From positions 868,001 through 932,000 of the forward strand of contig NZ_CADIJX010000001.1 of NCBI RefSeq assembly GCF_902859625.1: 64,000 bases of DNA. The letters run 5' to 3'. Below, in pieces: positions 1 to 8,059 of the stretch; position 1 is the first letter of the stretch, and every line of letters begins with the position of its first letter. The position numbers were made by a program, and so were the translations under genes. The notes beneath the pieces were generated by a model. It had not been told where the DNA came from. It did not search any database and saw only the letters and a list, made by a program, of their open reading frames with translations. The DNA comes from Achromobacter pestifer. GTDB taxonomy: Bacteria > Pseudomonadota > Gammaproteobacteria > Burkholderiales > Burkholderiaceae_B.

Positions 1-218
1 ATGGCTTGCCACCGCTGATCCTGCTGGCCGCGGCTCTGGATCCTTTGCTGGACGACACGCTGGACCTGGCCAACAACCTGTTCGCCAGCGGCGCCACGCC
101 GACGTTCATTGTGTATTCCGGCGTGCCGCACAGCTTCATCGGCATGACGCGCCTTCTGCCGCAAGCGCGAGAGGCGCGCACGGATCTGGTTCAAGCCCTT
201 AAGCGCAACCTGGCTTGA
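1..218 (+). CDS. Alpha/beta hydrolase (acetyl-esterase-like), C-terminal fragment cut by window edge
   Basis: The reading frame is open from base 3 and ends with TGA at 216-218; the start lies outside the window. The visible 71 codons look like the last third of an alpha/beta-hydrolase fold-3 (HSL/acetyl-esterase) enzyme: a strand followed by LDPLLDD, which fits the catalytic-acid loop, and PHSF, which fits the catalytic-His loop. The nucleophile serine would be upstream. The family hydrolyses carboxylic esters; the substrate cannot be told from this piece. The next gene lies on the opposite strand and ends 67 bases away, so the two are convergent. Confidence 0.7.
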   Translation, partial: GLPPLILLAAALDPLLDDTLDLANNLFASGATPTFIVYSGVPHSFIGMTRLLPQAREARTDLVQALKRNLA

Positions 219-284
219 GCCCTGGTATGTCTATGACTGCCGGTTGCTGGATATAGCGGATAGGTCCGCCGACCGCGCTCCACC

Positions 285-1481
285 TCACGTCGTCCTTAGC
301 GCGGAACGCGCCACGGCATCGCCTTCGGCCAGGCGATGCCGTGCCTCACGATGACGAACCGCGTTGGCAAGGTCGGCGATTGGCGCCAGCAATCCCCGAT
401 CGAATGCCTCGTGCCCTTTGCCGGCTCGCAACCTTGCGGGCCAGTCGGCATGCGTGAGCGCGCCACGGCCCAGCGACACAAAGTCCGCCTCTTCCCTTGC
501 CAACATCCCCTCGGCCTGCGCCGGATCATGCAGCGACCCGTTCGCCAGCACCGGCACCGACACGTGCCGCCGCGCCAACGCGGCCAGGCTGCGACCGCGC
601 TCACCGAACGCCGGACGCCAGGCCTCGAACTCAGTCACGTGCAGGTAGTCAATGGGCAGCGCGCCAAGCGTGCCGTAGATCTGCGCCGCATCCGCCTCGG
701 CGCCCTCCCACTTGTGCGTGAAATCGTTGACTTTGCCTTGCGAACTGCGCACGCCCACGACAAAGCCCTCGGTCGTCGCCCGTCGGACAGCTTCGATGAC
801 ATCCACCGTCAAACGCAAACGGTTCTCCAGGCTGCCGCCGTAGCGATCCTTGCGTAAATTGGTATGGGTCGTCAGAAACTGATCCAGCAAATACCCGTTG
901 GCGCCGTGTATCTCCACGCCGTCAAACCCGGCCTCCTGCGCCCGGCGCGCGGCGTGCGCAAAACCCTCGACCGCCTGGAGGATGTCCTCGTCTGACATCG
1001 CTTCGGGCATTCGGTATGCCCCTTCCCCCCGGTAGAACGCCATCTGCTGGCCCTTCGGCAACACGGCCGAAGGACCCTGCGTCGTGTTGCGATAGGGATT
1101 GCCCTGCGACAGCGCACCCGCATGCATGAGCTGCGCGACGATGCGGCCGCCGTGCGCATGCACACGGTCCACCACTCCCCGCCACGCATCGCGCTGCGCC
1201 TCGTCGGCCAGACCTGGCTGGAAAAGATAGCCCTGCGCGTGCGCCTTGTCCGTATAGATGCCTTCGGTGATCACCAGGCCGAAGCCGCCCGCCGCGAAGG
1301 CGCCGTAGTAGTCGGCCATCTGCTCCGTGGCGTGGCCCTCCGCCGTGGCGCTGACCCGGGTCATGGGCGCAACGACAAGACGGTTGGACAGGCTCAGCCC
1401 CTTCTTCAGCGGTAGTGGCGCGAATAACCCCGCCGGCACAGCTTGCGTATCGCCCGCCGGATGATTGATCAGCGCGCTCAT
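285..1481 (-). CDS. Old yellow enzyme family NADH:flavin oxidoreductase
   Basis: 398 aa, full length for a single-domain OYE TIM barrel that binds FMN and reduces activated C=C bonds with NAD(P)H. Visible family marks are VAPMTR near residue 38, AQLMHAG near 117, the substrate-binding HxxN pair in IHGANGYLLDQF (His192/Asn195), the RYGGSLENR segment near 213 and the FMN-phosphate loop SLGRGAL near the C terminus. The start ATG overlaps the stop of the upstream Rid-family gene by four bases, so the two are translationally coupled. The pair diverges from a LysR regulator that probably controls it. The actual substrate is unknown. Confidence 0.9.
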   Translation of the reverse strand: MSALINHPAGDTQAVPAGLFAPLPLKKGLSLSNRLVVAPMTRVSATAEGHATEQMADYYGAFAAGGFGLVITEGIYTDKAHAQGYLFQPGLADEAQRDAWRGVVDRVHAHGGRIVAQLMHAGALSQGNPYRNTTQGPSAVLPKGQQMAFYRGEGAYRMPEAMSDEDILQAVEGFAHAARRAQEAGFDGVEIHGANGYLLDQFLTTHTNLRKDRYGGSLENRLRLTVDVIEAVRRATTEGFVVGVRSSQGKVNDFTHKWEGAEADAAQIYGTLGALPIDYLHVTEFEAWRPAFGERGRSLAALARRHVSVPVLANGSLHDPAQAEGMLAREEADFVSLGRGALTHADWPARLRAGKGHEAFDRGLLAPIADLANAVRHREARHRLAEGDAVARSALRTT

Positions 1482-1879
1482 GATTGCGAGCCCTCCGGTT
1501 GGCGCACGGCCGCGATGGCCTCGATCTCGATCATGGCGGCCGGATCATAAAGCGCCTTGATCTCCGCGATCGTGTCGGCCGGATACGGGGCCGAGAAGAA
1601 GCGCCGACGCAGTGCCACCACCTCGTCGAAATGCCCCATGTCCGTGACGAAAATGGTGACCTTGATCACGTCCTGCAAGCTGGAACCGCCGGCTTCCAAC
1701 GCACGGCGCAGGTTCGCAAACGCCTGCTCGCCTTGCGCCAGAAAACCACCCGAGACGATCTTTCCGTCATCGGCAGCGCCGGCCTGGCCAGAGATGAAAA
1801 GCAGATTCCCGAACTGAATGCCCTGCGAGAGCAAAAAGGGCGCGTAGTTGTCGGGCTGGGTGATGACTTGTTTTAGCAT
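1478..1879 (-). CDS. Rid-family (YjgF/UK114) protein lacking the RidA arginine
   Basis: 133 aa, the usual size of the trimeric YjgF/YER057c/UK114 fold. Recognisable segments are LLFISGQAG near residue 26, FANLRRALEAGG near 54 and the C-terminal IEIEAIA. True RidA enamine/imine deaminases carry an arginine in a PAR motif shortly before the last strand; here the aligned segment reads PYPADT with Asp102 in that place. It is therefore unlikely to be a canonical RidA deaminase and fits the non-RidA Rid subfamilies seen in catabolic operons. It is first in a two-gene operon with the OYE enzyme, with an ATGA overlap. Confidence 0.85.
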   Translation of the reverse strand: MLKQVITQPDNYAPFLLSQGIQFGNLLFISGQAGAADDGKIVSGGFLAQGEQAFANLRRALEAGGSSLQDVIKVTIFVTDMGHFDEVVALRRRFFSAPYPADTIAEIKALYDPAAMIEIEAIAAVRQPEGSQS

Positions 1880-1988
1880 GATGAGATTTCCTTCATTTAT
1901 AGTTAGTCAATGAATCGAATCATGAATGAACGATCCGTGCCTTAAATGTAGGAAATCTTGATGCTGGCGACAAAGGTTCAATTGTCAG

Positions 1989-2017
1989 CTATAAGAAGAG
2001 ATAAACTCATCTATAAG
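1989..2017 (+). promoter_or_regulatory. CTATAAG direct repeats in the LysR/Rid divergent promoter
   Basis: The 150-base gap between the divergent Rid and LysR genes carries CTATAAG at 1989-1995 and again at 2011-2017, 22 bases apart (about two helical turns), just upstream of the LysR start. TTATAG, the inverted form of its core, occurs at 1897-1902 near the other gene. This suits regulator binding and autorepression, but the assignment is inference. Confidence 0.35.
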
Positions 2018-2029
2018 TAGAAATTCCAC

Positions 2030-2929
2030 ATGCAACGCCGATTTCTTCCGCTCTCTGCCCTTCGCGCATTCGAAGCCGCCGCGCGTCTGGGAAGCTTCAA
2101 GGCCGCCGCCCAGGAACTCGCGGTCACGCCCACCGCCGTCAGCCACCAGATCCGTGCGCTAGAGGCGCAAACGGGGCTTGTGCTGTTTGATCGCCAGGTA
2201 CGCAAGGTGTCGTTGACGAACACGGGGGCGCAGCTCTATCCCGTGCTGCGTGACGGCTTCGATGCCTTCGAGGCAACGCTGGCCCGCTTGATGCAACAGC
2301 CCACCCGAATCCAGGTAAGCATCTCGGCGACGAATGCATTCACCGTGAAGTGGCTGGTGCCGCGCATGGCTGATTTTCGGCAGCGGCATCCGGACATCGA
2401 TCTACAGTTGCAGGCCAGTGACGACCTCGTTGACCTGCGATCAAGCGCGGTCGACATTGCCATTCGCTATGGCCGCGGGCCGTATCCCGGCCTGGTGACC
2501 AAACCCCTATTCACCGACCGCTTCGCGCCCGTGGCAAACCCACGCCTGGGCGTCACGTCGCCGAAAGATCTGGCTCGCGTGCCCTTGATCCGTTTTGAAT
2601 GGAAGCGGCCTCAGCCCGCGAACCCCACCTGGGAACGTTGGTTCGCCGTCGCACAGCGGGCCCTGCCGCCACAAGCCAGTCAGCTAGGCTTTTCCGACGA
2701 AGGACACGCCATACAAGCCGCCGTCGCCGGCCATGGCATCGCGCTGGTCAGCTTGGCCTTGATCGCCGACGAACTGAAAGCCGGCCATCTCGTGCAGCCA
2801 TTCGGGCCAGAGATCGACGGGCATACCTATCACATCGCCACGCACGCTGGCAGGCCGCCGTCGGCACCGGTTCAAGCGGTTGCGGATTGGCTGCTCGAAC
2901 AGGCCATGCTTGCAGAAAGTGTGAACTGA
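2030..2929 (+). CDS. LysR-type regulator, GcvA-like subgroup
   Basis: 299 aa. The N terminus RRFLPLSALRAFEAAARLGS and the helix-turn-helix AAQELAVTPTAVSHQIRALE (residues about 27-46) are typical of the GcvA/AmpR-like LysR subgroup. A LysR substrate-binding domain follows from about residue 92. It is transcribed away from the Rid/OYE operon and separated from it by 150 bases, the usual arrangement for a LysR regulator and its target. The effector is unknown. It ends 20 bases before the convergent nucleotidyltransferase gene. Confidence 0.9.
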   Translation: MQRRFLPLSALRAFEAAARLGSFKAAAQELAVTPTAVSHQIRALEAQTGLVLFDRQVRKVSLTNTGAQLYPVLRDGFDAFEATLARLMQQPTRIQVSISATNAFTVKWLVPRMADFRQRHPDIDLQLQASDDLVDLRSSAVDIAIRYGRGPYPGLVTKPLFTDRFAPVANPRLGVTSPKDLARVPLIRFEWKRPQPANPTWERWFAVAQRALPPQASQLGFSDEGHAIQAAVAGHGIALVSLALIADELKAGHLVQPFGPEIDGHTYHIATHAGRPPSAPVQAVADWLLEQAMLAESVN

Positions 2930-2949
2930 CACCGACCTGCCCTGCATGC

Positions 2950-3531
2950 CTAAGGTGTGCAGATGAAAAGGCGCGGCCATCGTGCGCCGAATTGCTTGGA
3001 CCGCACACGATTCATGTAGGTTGAAGCGCTTGCTCGAAGCGGGTTGTGCCGCACCCGCAACTCGAACAGGTCATTCAACCCGTAGGGTGCAATGACCCTG
3101 ACTGACTCGTCACCTTCCAGATAGACCCCCACGCAGGTTGCAAACTCCGGCCATGTGGCCAGCCCTGCTTCCAATGACGTCAGCGGCGACACCGCCTGCC
3201 CCGAGGCGTCGACCAGCCATTCATGCACTGTTGCCTGGTTCGTCACTTCCCAGGCGAACTGGGGTAGCAGCTGGGCCAGACGCCCCTGTAGCTCCGCTTC
3301 CTGGTTTGGAGGCGCCTCAGCATCAAAATACACAACATCCACGTCGTCCACCTGCGAGGGCTCTTGAAACCCATGCAGGTCATCCCATACCAAGGATCGG
3401 ACCATCCCGGCGCCGACGCACCACGAAGCCAAACCCAGCGAGCGAACGGCCCGCAGCACGGCCATCAATTGGCCCGAGGTCTGGACCAGGCCGCAAAGCC
3501 GCTGTTCATAGCTGGAGTGAATGTCTGCCAT
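2950..3531 (-). CDS. Nucleotidyltransferase-fold protein (NTP_transf_6 / DUF925 type)
   Basis: 193 aa from the ATG at 3531, preceded by an AAGAGA ribosome-binding-like stretch; the frame stays open to 3591, but the extra 20 residues look non-coding. The segment SWCVGAGMVRSLVWDDLHG followed by DDVDVVYFD matches the G-[AG]..R..vWD...DVDvvyfD signature of the NTP_transf_6 family. These proteins have a Pol-beta-type nucleotidyltransferase fold and no established substrate. The C-terminal NRVRSKQFGARWPRL is also typical. It lies downstream of a TetR gene on the same strand, with a long palindrome between them. Confidence 0.8.
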   Translation of the reverse strand: MADIHSSYEQRLCGLVQTSGQLMAVLRAVRSLGLASWCVGAGMVRSLVWDDLHGFQEPSQVDDVDVVYFDAEAPPNQEAELQGRLAQLLPQFAWEVTNQATVHEWLVDASGQAVSPLTSLEAGLATWPEFATCVGVYLEGDESVRVIAPYGLNDLFELRVRHNPLRASASTYMNRVRSKQFGARWPRLFICTP

Positions 3532-3587
3532 GTTCTCTTGATCAATTACCCATCCGCGGCATCGCGCAACCGAACTCCGCTCGCAAT

Positions 3588-3612
3588 CCACGACGTCAGA
3601 CTGACGGCGTGG
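3588..3612. promoter_or_regulatory. 25-bp near-perfect palindrome, possible TetR operator
   Basis: CCACGACGTCAG, one central A, then CTGACGGCGTGG: two 12-base arms with one mismatch. It lies about 60 bases upstream of the nucleotidyltransferase start and about 40 bases past the TetR stop. Size and symmetry suit a TetR-type operator. There is no T-run on either side, which argues against a terminator. Confidence 0.4.
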
Positions 3613-3652
3613 AAAGTGAAAAGCCTGTACGCGCCTTCAATAGCCGAGTTGA

Positions 3653-4327
3653 TCAGCGCGCTTTCGAGGACGGTTCTGCCGCCGCGCCCAGCATGCGCAA
3701 ACAGTCTTCCGCCACGCTGCGGGCGAAGTCCGAACAGTCCTTCAATTGCGCTGCAATGGCGTCGTCCGTCACGCCATGCACGCCGGAATAGATCAACAGC
3801 GCCGTGATCCGGGGCTGAGGCAACGCCCATAGCCCCGCGGCCTTGCCTCCTTCCAGAATGCCCAGCAACTGGTCAAGAATGGCGTTCTTGTCGCGGTTCT
3901 GACGGTCGTGATGGTGATGATTGCTGTAGACGATGTCGTGCGTGCGGTAGGTATCGGCATAGGTCTGGATGCTGGCGTGTACCCAGGCCTGAAGCTTGCC
4001 CACCCAGTCGTCTTGCGGGCAGGCGTCGACGGCAAGCTCCAGTGCCTCCAGATACTGGCGGGTGTAGCGCTCGGCCAATGCCGCCAACATGTCGGTCTTG
4101 GCCGCGAAGTAGTGATAGAACGTGCCTTTGGCCACCTGCGCCTCTTCGACGATGGCGCTGATCGTGGTCGCATCGACGCCATTGGCCAAGAACAGCTTTT
4201 CGGCGGCGGCCATCAATTCCTCAAGCCGGACCTCGGCAGGCTTGGTCCTGGGCGGACGCGGCTCCGTGGCGGGCGCTGGGGCGTTGGCGCGAGTCGATCT
4301 CATGGAAGCATTCCGGGCATCTGGCAA
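3653..4327 (-). CDS. TetR/AcrR family transcriptional regulator
   Basis: 224 aa with a Pro/Arg-rich, probably disordered N-terminal tail of about 30 residues; an internal ATG at residue 9 is an alternative start. The TetR_N DNA-binding domain is clear: LMAAAEKLFLANG, then TTISAIVEEAQVAKGTFYHY with KTDMLAALAERY (about residues 38-88). The ligand domain carries SNHHHHD, a His cluster that might bind metal. It is divergent from a GntR gene across 256 bases that contain a perfect palindrome. It could control itself, the downstream nucleotidyltransferase, or both. Confidence 0.88.
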   Translation of the reverse strand: MPDARNASMRSTRANAPAPATEPRPPRTKPAEVRLEELMAAAEKLFLANGVDATTISAIVEEAQVAKGTFYHYFAAKTDMLAALAERYTRQYLEALELAVDACPQDDWVGKLQAWVHASIQTYADTYRTHDIVYSNHHHHDRQNRDKNAILDQLLGILEGGKAAGLWALPQPRITALLIYSGVHGVTDDAIAAQLKDCSDFARSVAEDCLRMLGAAAEPSSKAR

Positions 4328-4452
4328 AGGCGCCCAGTTTAAGGGAAGCCGCGCCGCGCCGTTTCCGGACGCGATGGCTAGTGGTTTTCCCTGAAAATCA
4401 CGGAAATGCGGGCCTGCCCGATTCCCAAGCGCAATTCACTCCGGTACATTTC

Positions 4453-4475
4453 GTCCAGTGGCCTGACCACTGGAC
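4453..4475. promoter_or_regulatory. Perfect inverted repeat in the TetR-GntR intergenic region
   Basis: GTCCAGTGG - CCTGA - CCACTGGAC: nine-base arms with no mismatch. An overlapping pair, GCCTGA (4461-4466) and TCAGGC (4478-4483), gives a second dyad. It lies 109 bases upstream of the GntR start and 126 upstream of TetR. The GTGG..CCAC core resembles FadR-type GntR operators, so the GntR product is the first candidate ligand; TetR is the second. Confidence 0.45.
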
Positions 4476-4583
4476 CATCAGGCACCTAAACCGCAACCGG
4501 TCTTGCTTTCGACCTGCCGCAAGACACGCGCGCCCAACAGCCATTACGCTCTACCCCCCGGAACATTTCCTTCAAACGCAACG

Positions 4584-5315
4584 ATGACTTCCCTTCAGGC
4601 CGTAGCCTCGACCCGCCTCTATCGCATGATTGCCGACCAGATCGCCACGCGCATCAAGGCGGGCGACTTCCCTGCGGGTGGCAGATTGCCCGCTGAGCGT
4701 GAGTTGGCCGAGCAGTTGCAAGTCAGCCGCGCGTCGGTGCGCGAAGCCCTGATCGCGCTGGAAATCGAAGGCTATGTGGATGTGCGCGTGGGCACCGGCG
4801 TGTTCGTCTGCCCGCCACGCGAAGACGGCCAATATCAGGACGCCCCGCAGGCGCCCGCCGTGGATAGCGTGGAAGCCACCGATATCGGCCCCTTCGATTT
4901 GCTGGAAACCCGGCTGCTGATCGAACCGGAATGCGCCGCGCTGGCTGCCCAGAAGGCATCGCCCGCGCAAATCGCAGCCATCCGGGTGGCGCACGAAGGC
5001 ATGTCGCTGACCGAATCGCCCAGCGTGCATGACCGCGCCTTCCATAGCGCCATCGGCGCGGCCTGCGGTAACGCGGCGCTGGCCGCCGCGATCTCGCATA
5101 TTTGGCACCTGAGCACGCTCAGCCCGGTGTTCCATCGGCTGGAAGAACACTTCGTGACCACCAAGGTGTGGAGCGAAGCCCAGAAAGAACACGAACGCAT
5201 CCTCGCGGCCATTGTCGACCGCGATCCCATCCGCGCGCGCCACGCCATGCACGACCATCTGGTCGGCATCCTGGCGCGTCTGCGGGAAGACTTCGGCAAC
5301 GTCGGGATTCGATGA
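4584..5315 (+). CDS. GntR-family regulator, FadR/FCD type
   Basis: 243 aa from the ATG at 4584; the frame is open 27 codons further upstream but that part does not resemble the family. The winged-helix domain is complete: LYRMIADQIATRIKAG, LPAERELAEQL, QVSRASVREALIALEIEGYV and VGTGVFV (residues 10-75). The C-terminal FCD domain shows the Asp/His metal-site pattern (HDRAFHSAI, KEHERILAAI, ARHAMHDHLVGI). It is the first gene of the strand that continues into the ABC/TRAP catabolic block, so it is likely the local repressor, with an organic acid as effector. Confidence 0.9.
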   Translation: MTSLQAVASTRLYRMIADQIATRIKAGDFPAGGRLPAERELAEQLQVSRASVREALIALEIEGYVDVRVGTGVFVCPPREDGQYQDAPQAPAVDSVEATDIGPFDLLETRLLIEPECAALAAQKASPAQIAAIRVAHEGMSLTESPSVHDRAFHSAIGAACGNAALAAAISHIWHLSTLSPVFHRLEEHFVTTKVWSEAQKEHERILAAIVDRDPIRARHAMHDHLVGILARLREDFGNVGIR

Positions 5316-5337
5316 TTTGATGAACCGCTAACCCCCC

Positions 5338-5355
5338 GGCCTGACACGCCAGGCC
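5338..5355 (+). other. Short hairpin in the GntR to ABC-operon gap
   Basis: GGCCTG-ACACGC-CAGGCC, a six-base stem shortly after the GntR stop. There is no T-run, so if it ends transcription it is not a standard intrinsic terminator. The rest of the 218-base gap (5316-5533) shows no gene. Confidence 0.25.
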
Positions 5356-5533
5356 CCTTCCCTTACCGAAGTGCAATGCACCGCCGGCGCAAAACGCGCC
5401 GCCTGCGGCAAGGGGATCGGCTTGTCCGCCGAAACGCAAGACCGCCGTCGCAGCAAGCAGAAGCCGTACCCCGCAAGACCAGCAGGCCCTGTCGTCCGTC
5501 GTACAAAAACTTAAAACATATCAAGGTGAAAAC

Positions 5534-7039
5534 ATGCAGCTAACCCGTACCGTGAAGCTATTGAGCGCGGCGCTATTGGCGCTTGGCGCCCATGCCGCCC
5601 AGGCCAACAAGGCTGACAACTCCCTCAACATCGCCTTCGACGCGGCGCCCGCCACGCTGGACGCCTATAAGGAATCGGATCGCCCCGGCCTGGCGCTCGC
5701 GCGCATGGTCTTTTCTGGTCTGCTGCAAAAGAATCAGGACACGGGCGAATTCGGCCCGGCCATCGCCACGGGATACAAGTTCGTCGACGACACCACCATC
5801 GAACTGCCCATTCGCCGCGACGTGAAATTCCACGACGGCTCGCTGCTGACGATCGACGACGTGCTCTACACGTTGAACCTGGTGTCTTCCGAAGGCTATA
5901 AGGCCCGCTTCCAGAACCAGGTGGCATGGATTGCCAAGGTTGAAAAGGTCGGCGACGACACCGTGCGCATCAAGATGAAGACGCCGTATCCGCTGGCGCT
6001 GGAAATGCTGTCGGAGAACCTGCCGATCTATCCCCAGAAATACTACGAGGCCAACCAGTCCGACATGGGCGCCAAGCCCATCGGCACCGGCCCTTACCGC
6101 CTGACCGACAGCCAGCCGGGCAGCCGCTACGTGTACGAGCGCTTCGACGACTATTTCGGCCCCAAGCCCGCCGTGAAGAAGCTGGTGGTTCGCGTGCTGC
6201 CCGATGCCAATACCCAATACGCCGAATTGTTGTCCGGCGGCCTGGACTGGATCTGGCGCGTACCGCCGGACGTGGCCAAGCGCATGGAAAAGACGCCTTC
6301 CGTCACGGTCAAGAGCAGCAGCATCATGCGCATCAGCTATATCTCGCTGAACCCGCGCGCGGACGACGGCAAGTCACCGCTGGCCAAGCAGGAAGTGCGC
6401 CAGGCCATCAACTACGCCATCGACCGCGAGGCCATCCGCCGCGCCCTGGTGGGCGGCGCATCCAAGGTCATCAACGCGGCGTGCAACCCGGCACAGTTCG
6501 GCTGCGCGGCCGACGTCCAGACCTACAAGTTCGACCCTGCCCGCGCCAAGCAACTGCTGGCGCAAGCCGGTTACCCCAATGGCGTCACGCTGGACCTGGT
6601 GATCTCGGCGCCGCCGCGCGCCATTCTGGATGCGGCCGCCGCCCAGATGGCGCAGGCCGGCATCAAGCTGAACCTGGTGGAACAGCAGTACGGCACCGCA
6701 ATGACCAACTGGCGCGACGGCAAGATCGCCATGCTGTCGTCCAACTGGGGGTCGTACGGCATCGCCGATGCCGCGCTGTCCACCAGCAACTTCTTCCGTG
6801 GCGGGCCCGACGACCAGGCCCGCAATCCGGAAGTCATCAAGTATCTGGAAGCGGCTGACACGTCGGTCGACCGGGATCTGCGCATCAAGAACTACACGGC
6901 CGCGCAAAAGATCATTGCCGACCAGGCGTACTGGGTGCCGTTGTGGAACCACTCGCTGAACGCCGTGCAGGCTAAAGACCTGAATTTCTCGGTGGACGGC
7001 GACGAGTTCCCGCGCTTCTACAAGGCCACCTGGAACTGA
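5534..7039 (+). CDS. ABC transporter substrate-binding protein, peptide/nickel (SBP_bac_5) family
   Basis: 501 aa. An N-terminal signal peptide (TVKLLSAALLALGAHAAQA) sends it to the periplasm. The SBP_bac_5 landmarks are present: RRDVKFHDGSLLTIDDV near residue 95, PIGTGPYRL near 185, EVRQAINYAIDREAI near 285 and AKQLLAQAGYPNG near 335. AAGGTGAAAAC before the ATG serves as ribosome-binding site. It heads a five-gene importer of the Dpp/Opp class. Family members bind di- and oligopeptides, glutathione, opines or glycosides, so the ligand cannot be fixed. A 102-base spacer with a UUCG hairpin separates it from the permease gene. Confidence 0.92.
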   Translation: MQLTRTVKLLSAALLALGAHAAQANKADNSLNIAFDAAPATLDAYKESDRPGLALARMVFSGLLQKNQDTGEFGPAIATGYKFVDDTTIELPIRRDVKFHDGSLLTIDDVLYTLNLVSSEGYKARFQNQVAWIAKVEKVGDDTVRIKMKTPYPLALEMLSENLPIYPQKYYEANQSDMGAKPIGTGPYRLTDSQPGSRYVYERFDDYFGPKPAVKKLVVRVLPDANTQYAELLSGGLDWIWRVPPDVAKRMEKTPSVTVKSSSIMRISYISLNPRADDGKSPLAKQEVRQAINYAIDREAIRRALVGGASKVINAACNPAQFGCAADVQTYKFDPARAKQLLAQAGYPNGVTLDLVISAPPRAILDAAAAQMAQAGIKLNLVEQQYGTAMTNWRDGKIAMLSSNWGSYGIADAALSTSNFFRGGPDDQARNPEVIKYLEAADTSVDRDLRIKNYTAAQKIIADQAYWVPLWNHSLNAVQAKDLNFSVDGDEFPRFYKATWN

Positions 7040-7080
7040 CCCGGCTTGGCCGGCCGCGCCGGCGCATGGCCTGTCCTGCA

Positions 7081-7098
7081 CGGATGCTTCGGCATCCG
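7081..7098 (+). other. UUCG-capped stem-loop between binding-protein and permease genes
   Basis: CGGATGC-TTCG-GCATCCG, a seven-base perfect stem with the very stable UUCG tetraloop, followed by a second GGCC-rich fold. It sits inside the 102-base spacer of an otherwise overlapping operon. Such hairpins commonly protect the upstream binding-protein mRNA or attenuate read-through, giving excess binding protein; that role here is inference. Confidence 0.5.
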
Positions 7099-7141
7099 GG
7101 CCGGGCGGCCCGCGCCGGTGCCACGCGACAAAGGTTGACCC

Positions 7142-8059
7142 ATGATTGCATTCCTCTTCCGCCGTTTGCTGGTTGCCGCCTTGCTGGTGGTGTTTGTGTC
7201 GCTGATCAGCTTTTCGCTGGTATTCGCGTCCGGCAACCCGGCGGCACGGCTGGCTGGTGAAGGCAGCGCGGCTGATGCCGTGCGGCTGTCGCAGCAGCAC
7301 GGTTTCGACGATCCGATCCTGGTGCAGTACGGACGCTGGCTGACCGGCGTGGTGCGCGGCGATTTCGGCGACAGCCTGTACTTCAGCCGGCCGGTGGCCG
7401 AATTGCTGGGCCAGCACTTCCCCGCCACCGCCAAGCTGGGGCTGGCCGCGATGGCGTTCGCGCTGTTGCTGGCGATTCCGCTGGGCGTGCTGGCCGGATT
7501 GCGCAAGGGCTCGTTGATTGACCGCGCCACGATGCTGCTGTCGGCCTGCGCGCAGGCCATGCCGCCGTTCTGCCTGGCGTTCCTGTTGATCATCGTGTTC
7601 AGCGTGCGCAACCAATGGCTGCCGGCCTCGGGCTTCGACAGCTGGAAGCACTACATCATGCCCGTCGTCGCCCTGGGGCTCTTCGCCATGCCCGCGATGC
7701 TGCGTCTGATGAAGTCCGAAATGGAAACGGTACTGGCCACCGACTACATCCGCACTGCCCGCGCCATGGGCCTGGGCGGCGCCAGCGTGGTGCTGAAGTA
7801 CGCGCTGCGCAACGCGTTGCGGCCGCTGGTATCGCTGGCGGCGGCGCAGATGGGCACGCTGCTGGCGGGCTCGGTGGTGATCGAGACCGTCTTCGCCATC
7901 AACGGCGCCGGCCTGCTGGCCTGGACGTCGATCCTGCGCGGCGACTTTCCCACGATGCAGGCGCTGATCCTGATCTTTGCGCTGATCTACATCGTCCTGA
8001 CCCTGGTTGCCGACCTGATCAACGGTTGGCTGGACCCCCGCGTGCGAGCCGCCTCATGA
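7142..8059 (+). CDS. ABC transporter permease, DppB-like
   Basis: 305 aa integral inner-membrane protein of the DppB/OppB class with about six transmembrane helices: the N-terminal RRLLVAALLVVFVSLISFSL helix, then a periplasmic stretch containing LARGDFGDS-like VVRGDFGDS (residues 73-81) that is diagnostic of this class. The BPD_transp_1 EAA loop is visible near residue 200-220 (DYIRTARAMGLGG). The C terminus ends ADLINGWLDPRVR as usual. The stop overlaps the start of the second permease by four bases. Confidence 0.92.
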   Translation: MIAFLFRRLLVAALLVVFVSLISFSLVFASGNPAARLAGEGSAADAVRLSQQHGFDDPILVQYGRWLTGVVRGDFGDSLYFSRPVAELLGQHFPATAKLGLAAMAFALLLAIPLGVLAGLRKGSLIDRATMLLSACAQAMPPFCLAFLLIIVFSVRNQWLPASGFDSWKHYIMPVVALGLFAMPAMLRLMKSEMETVLATDYIRTARAMGLGGASVVLKYALRNALRPLVSLAAAQMGTLLAGSVVIETVFAINGAGLLAWTSILRGDFPTMQALILIFALIYIVLTLVADLINGWLDPRVRAAS

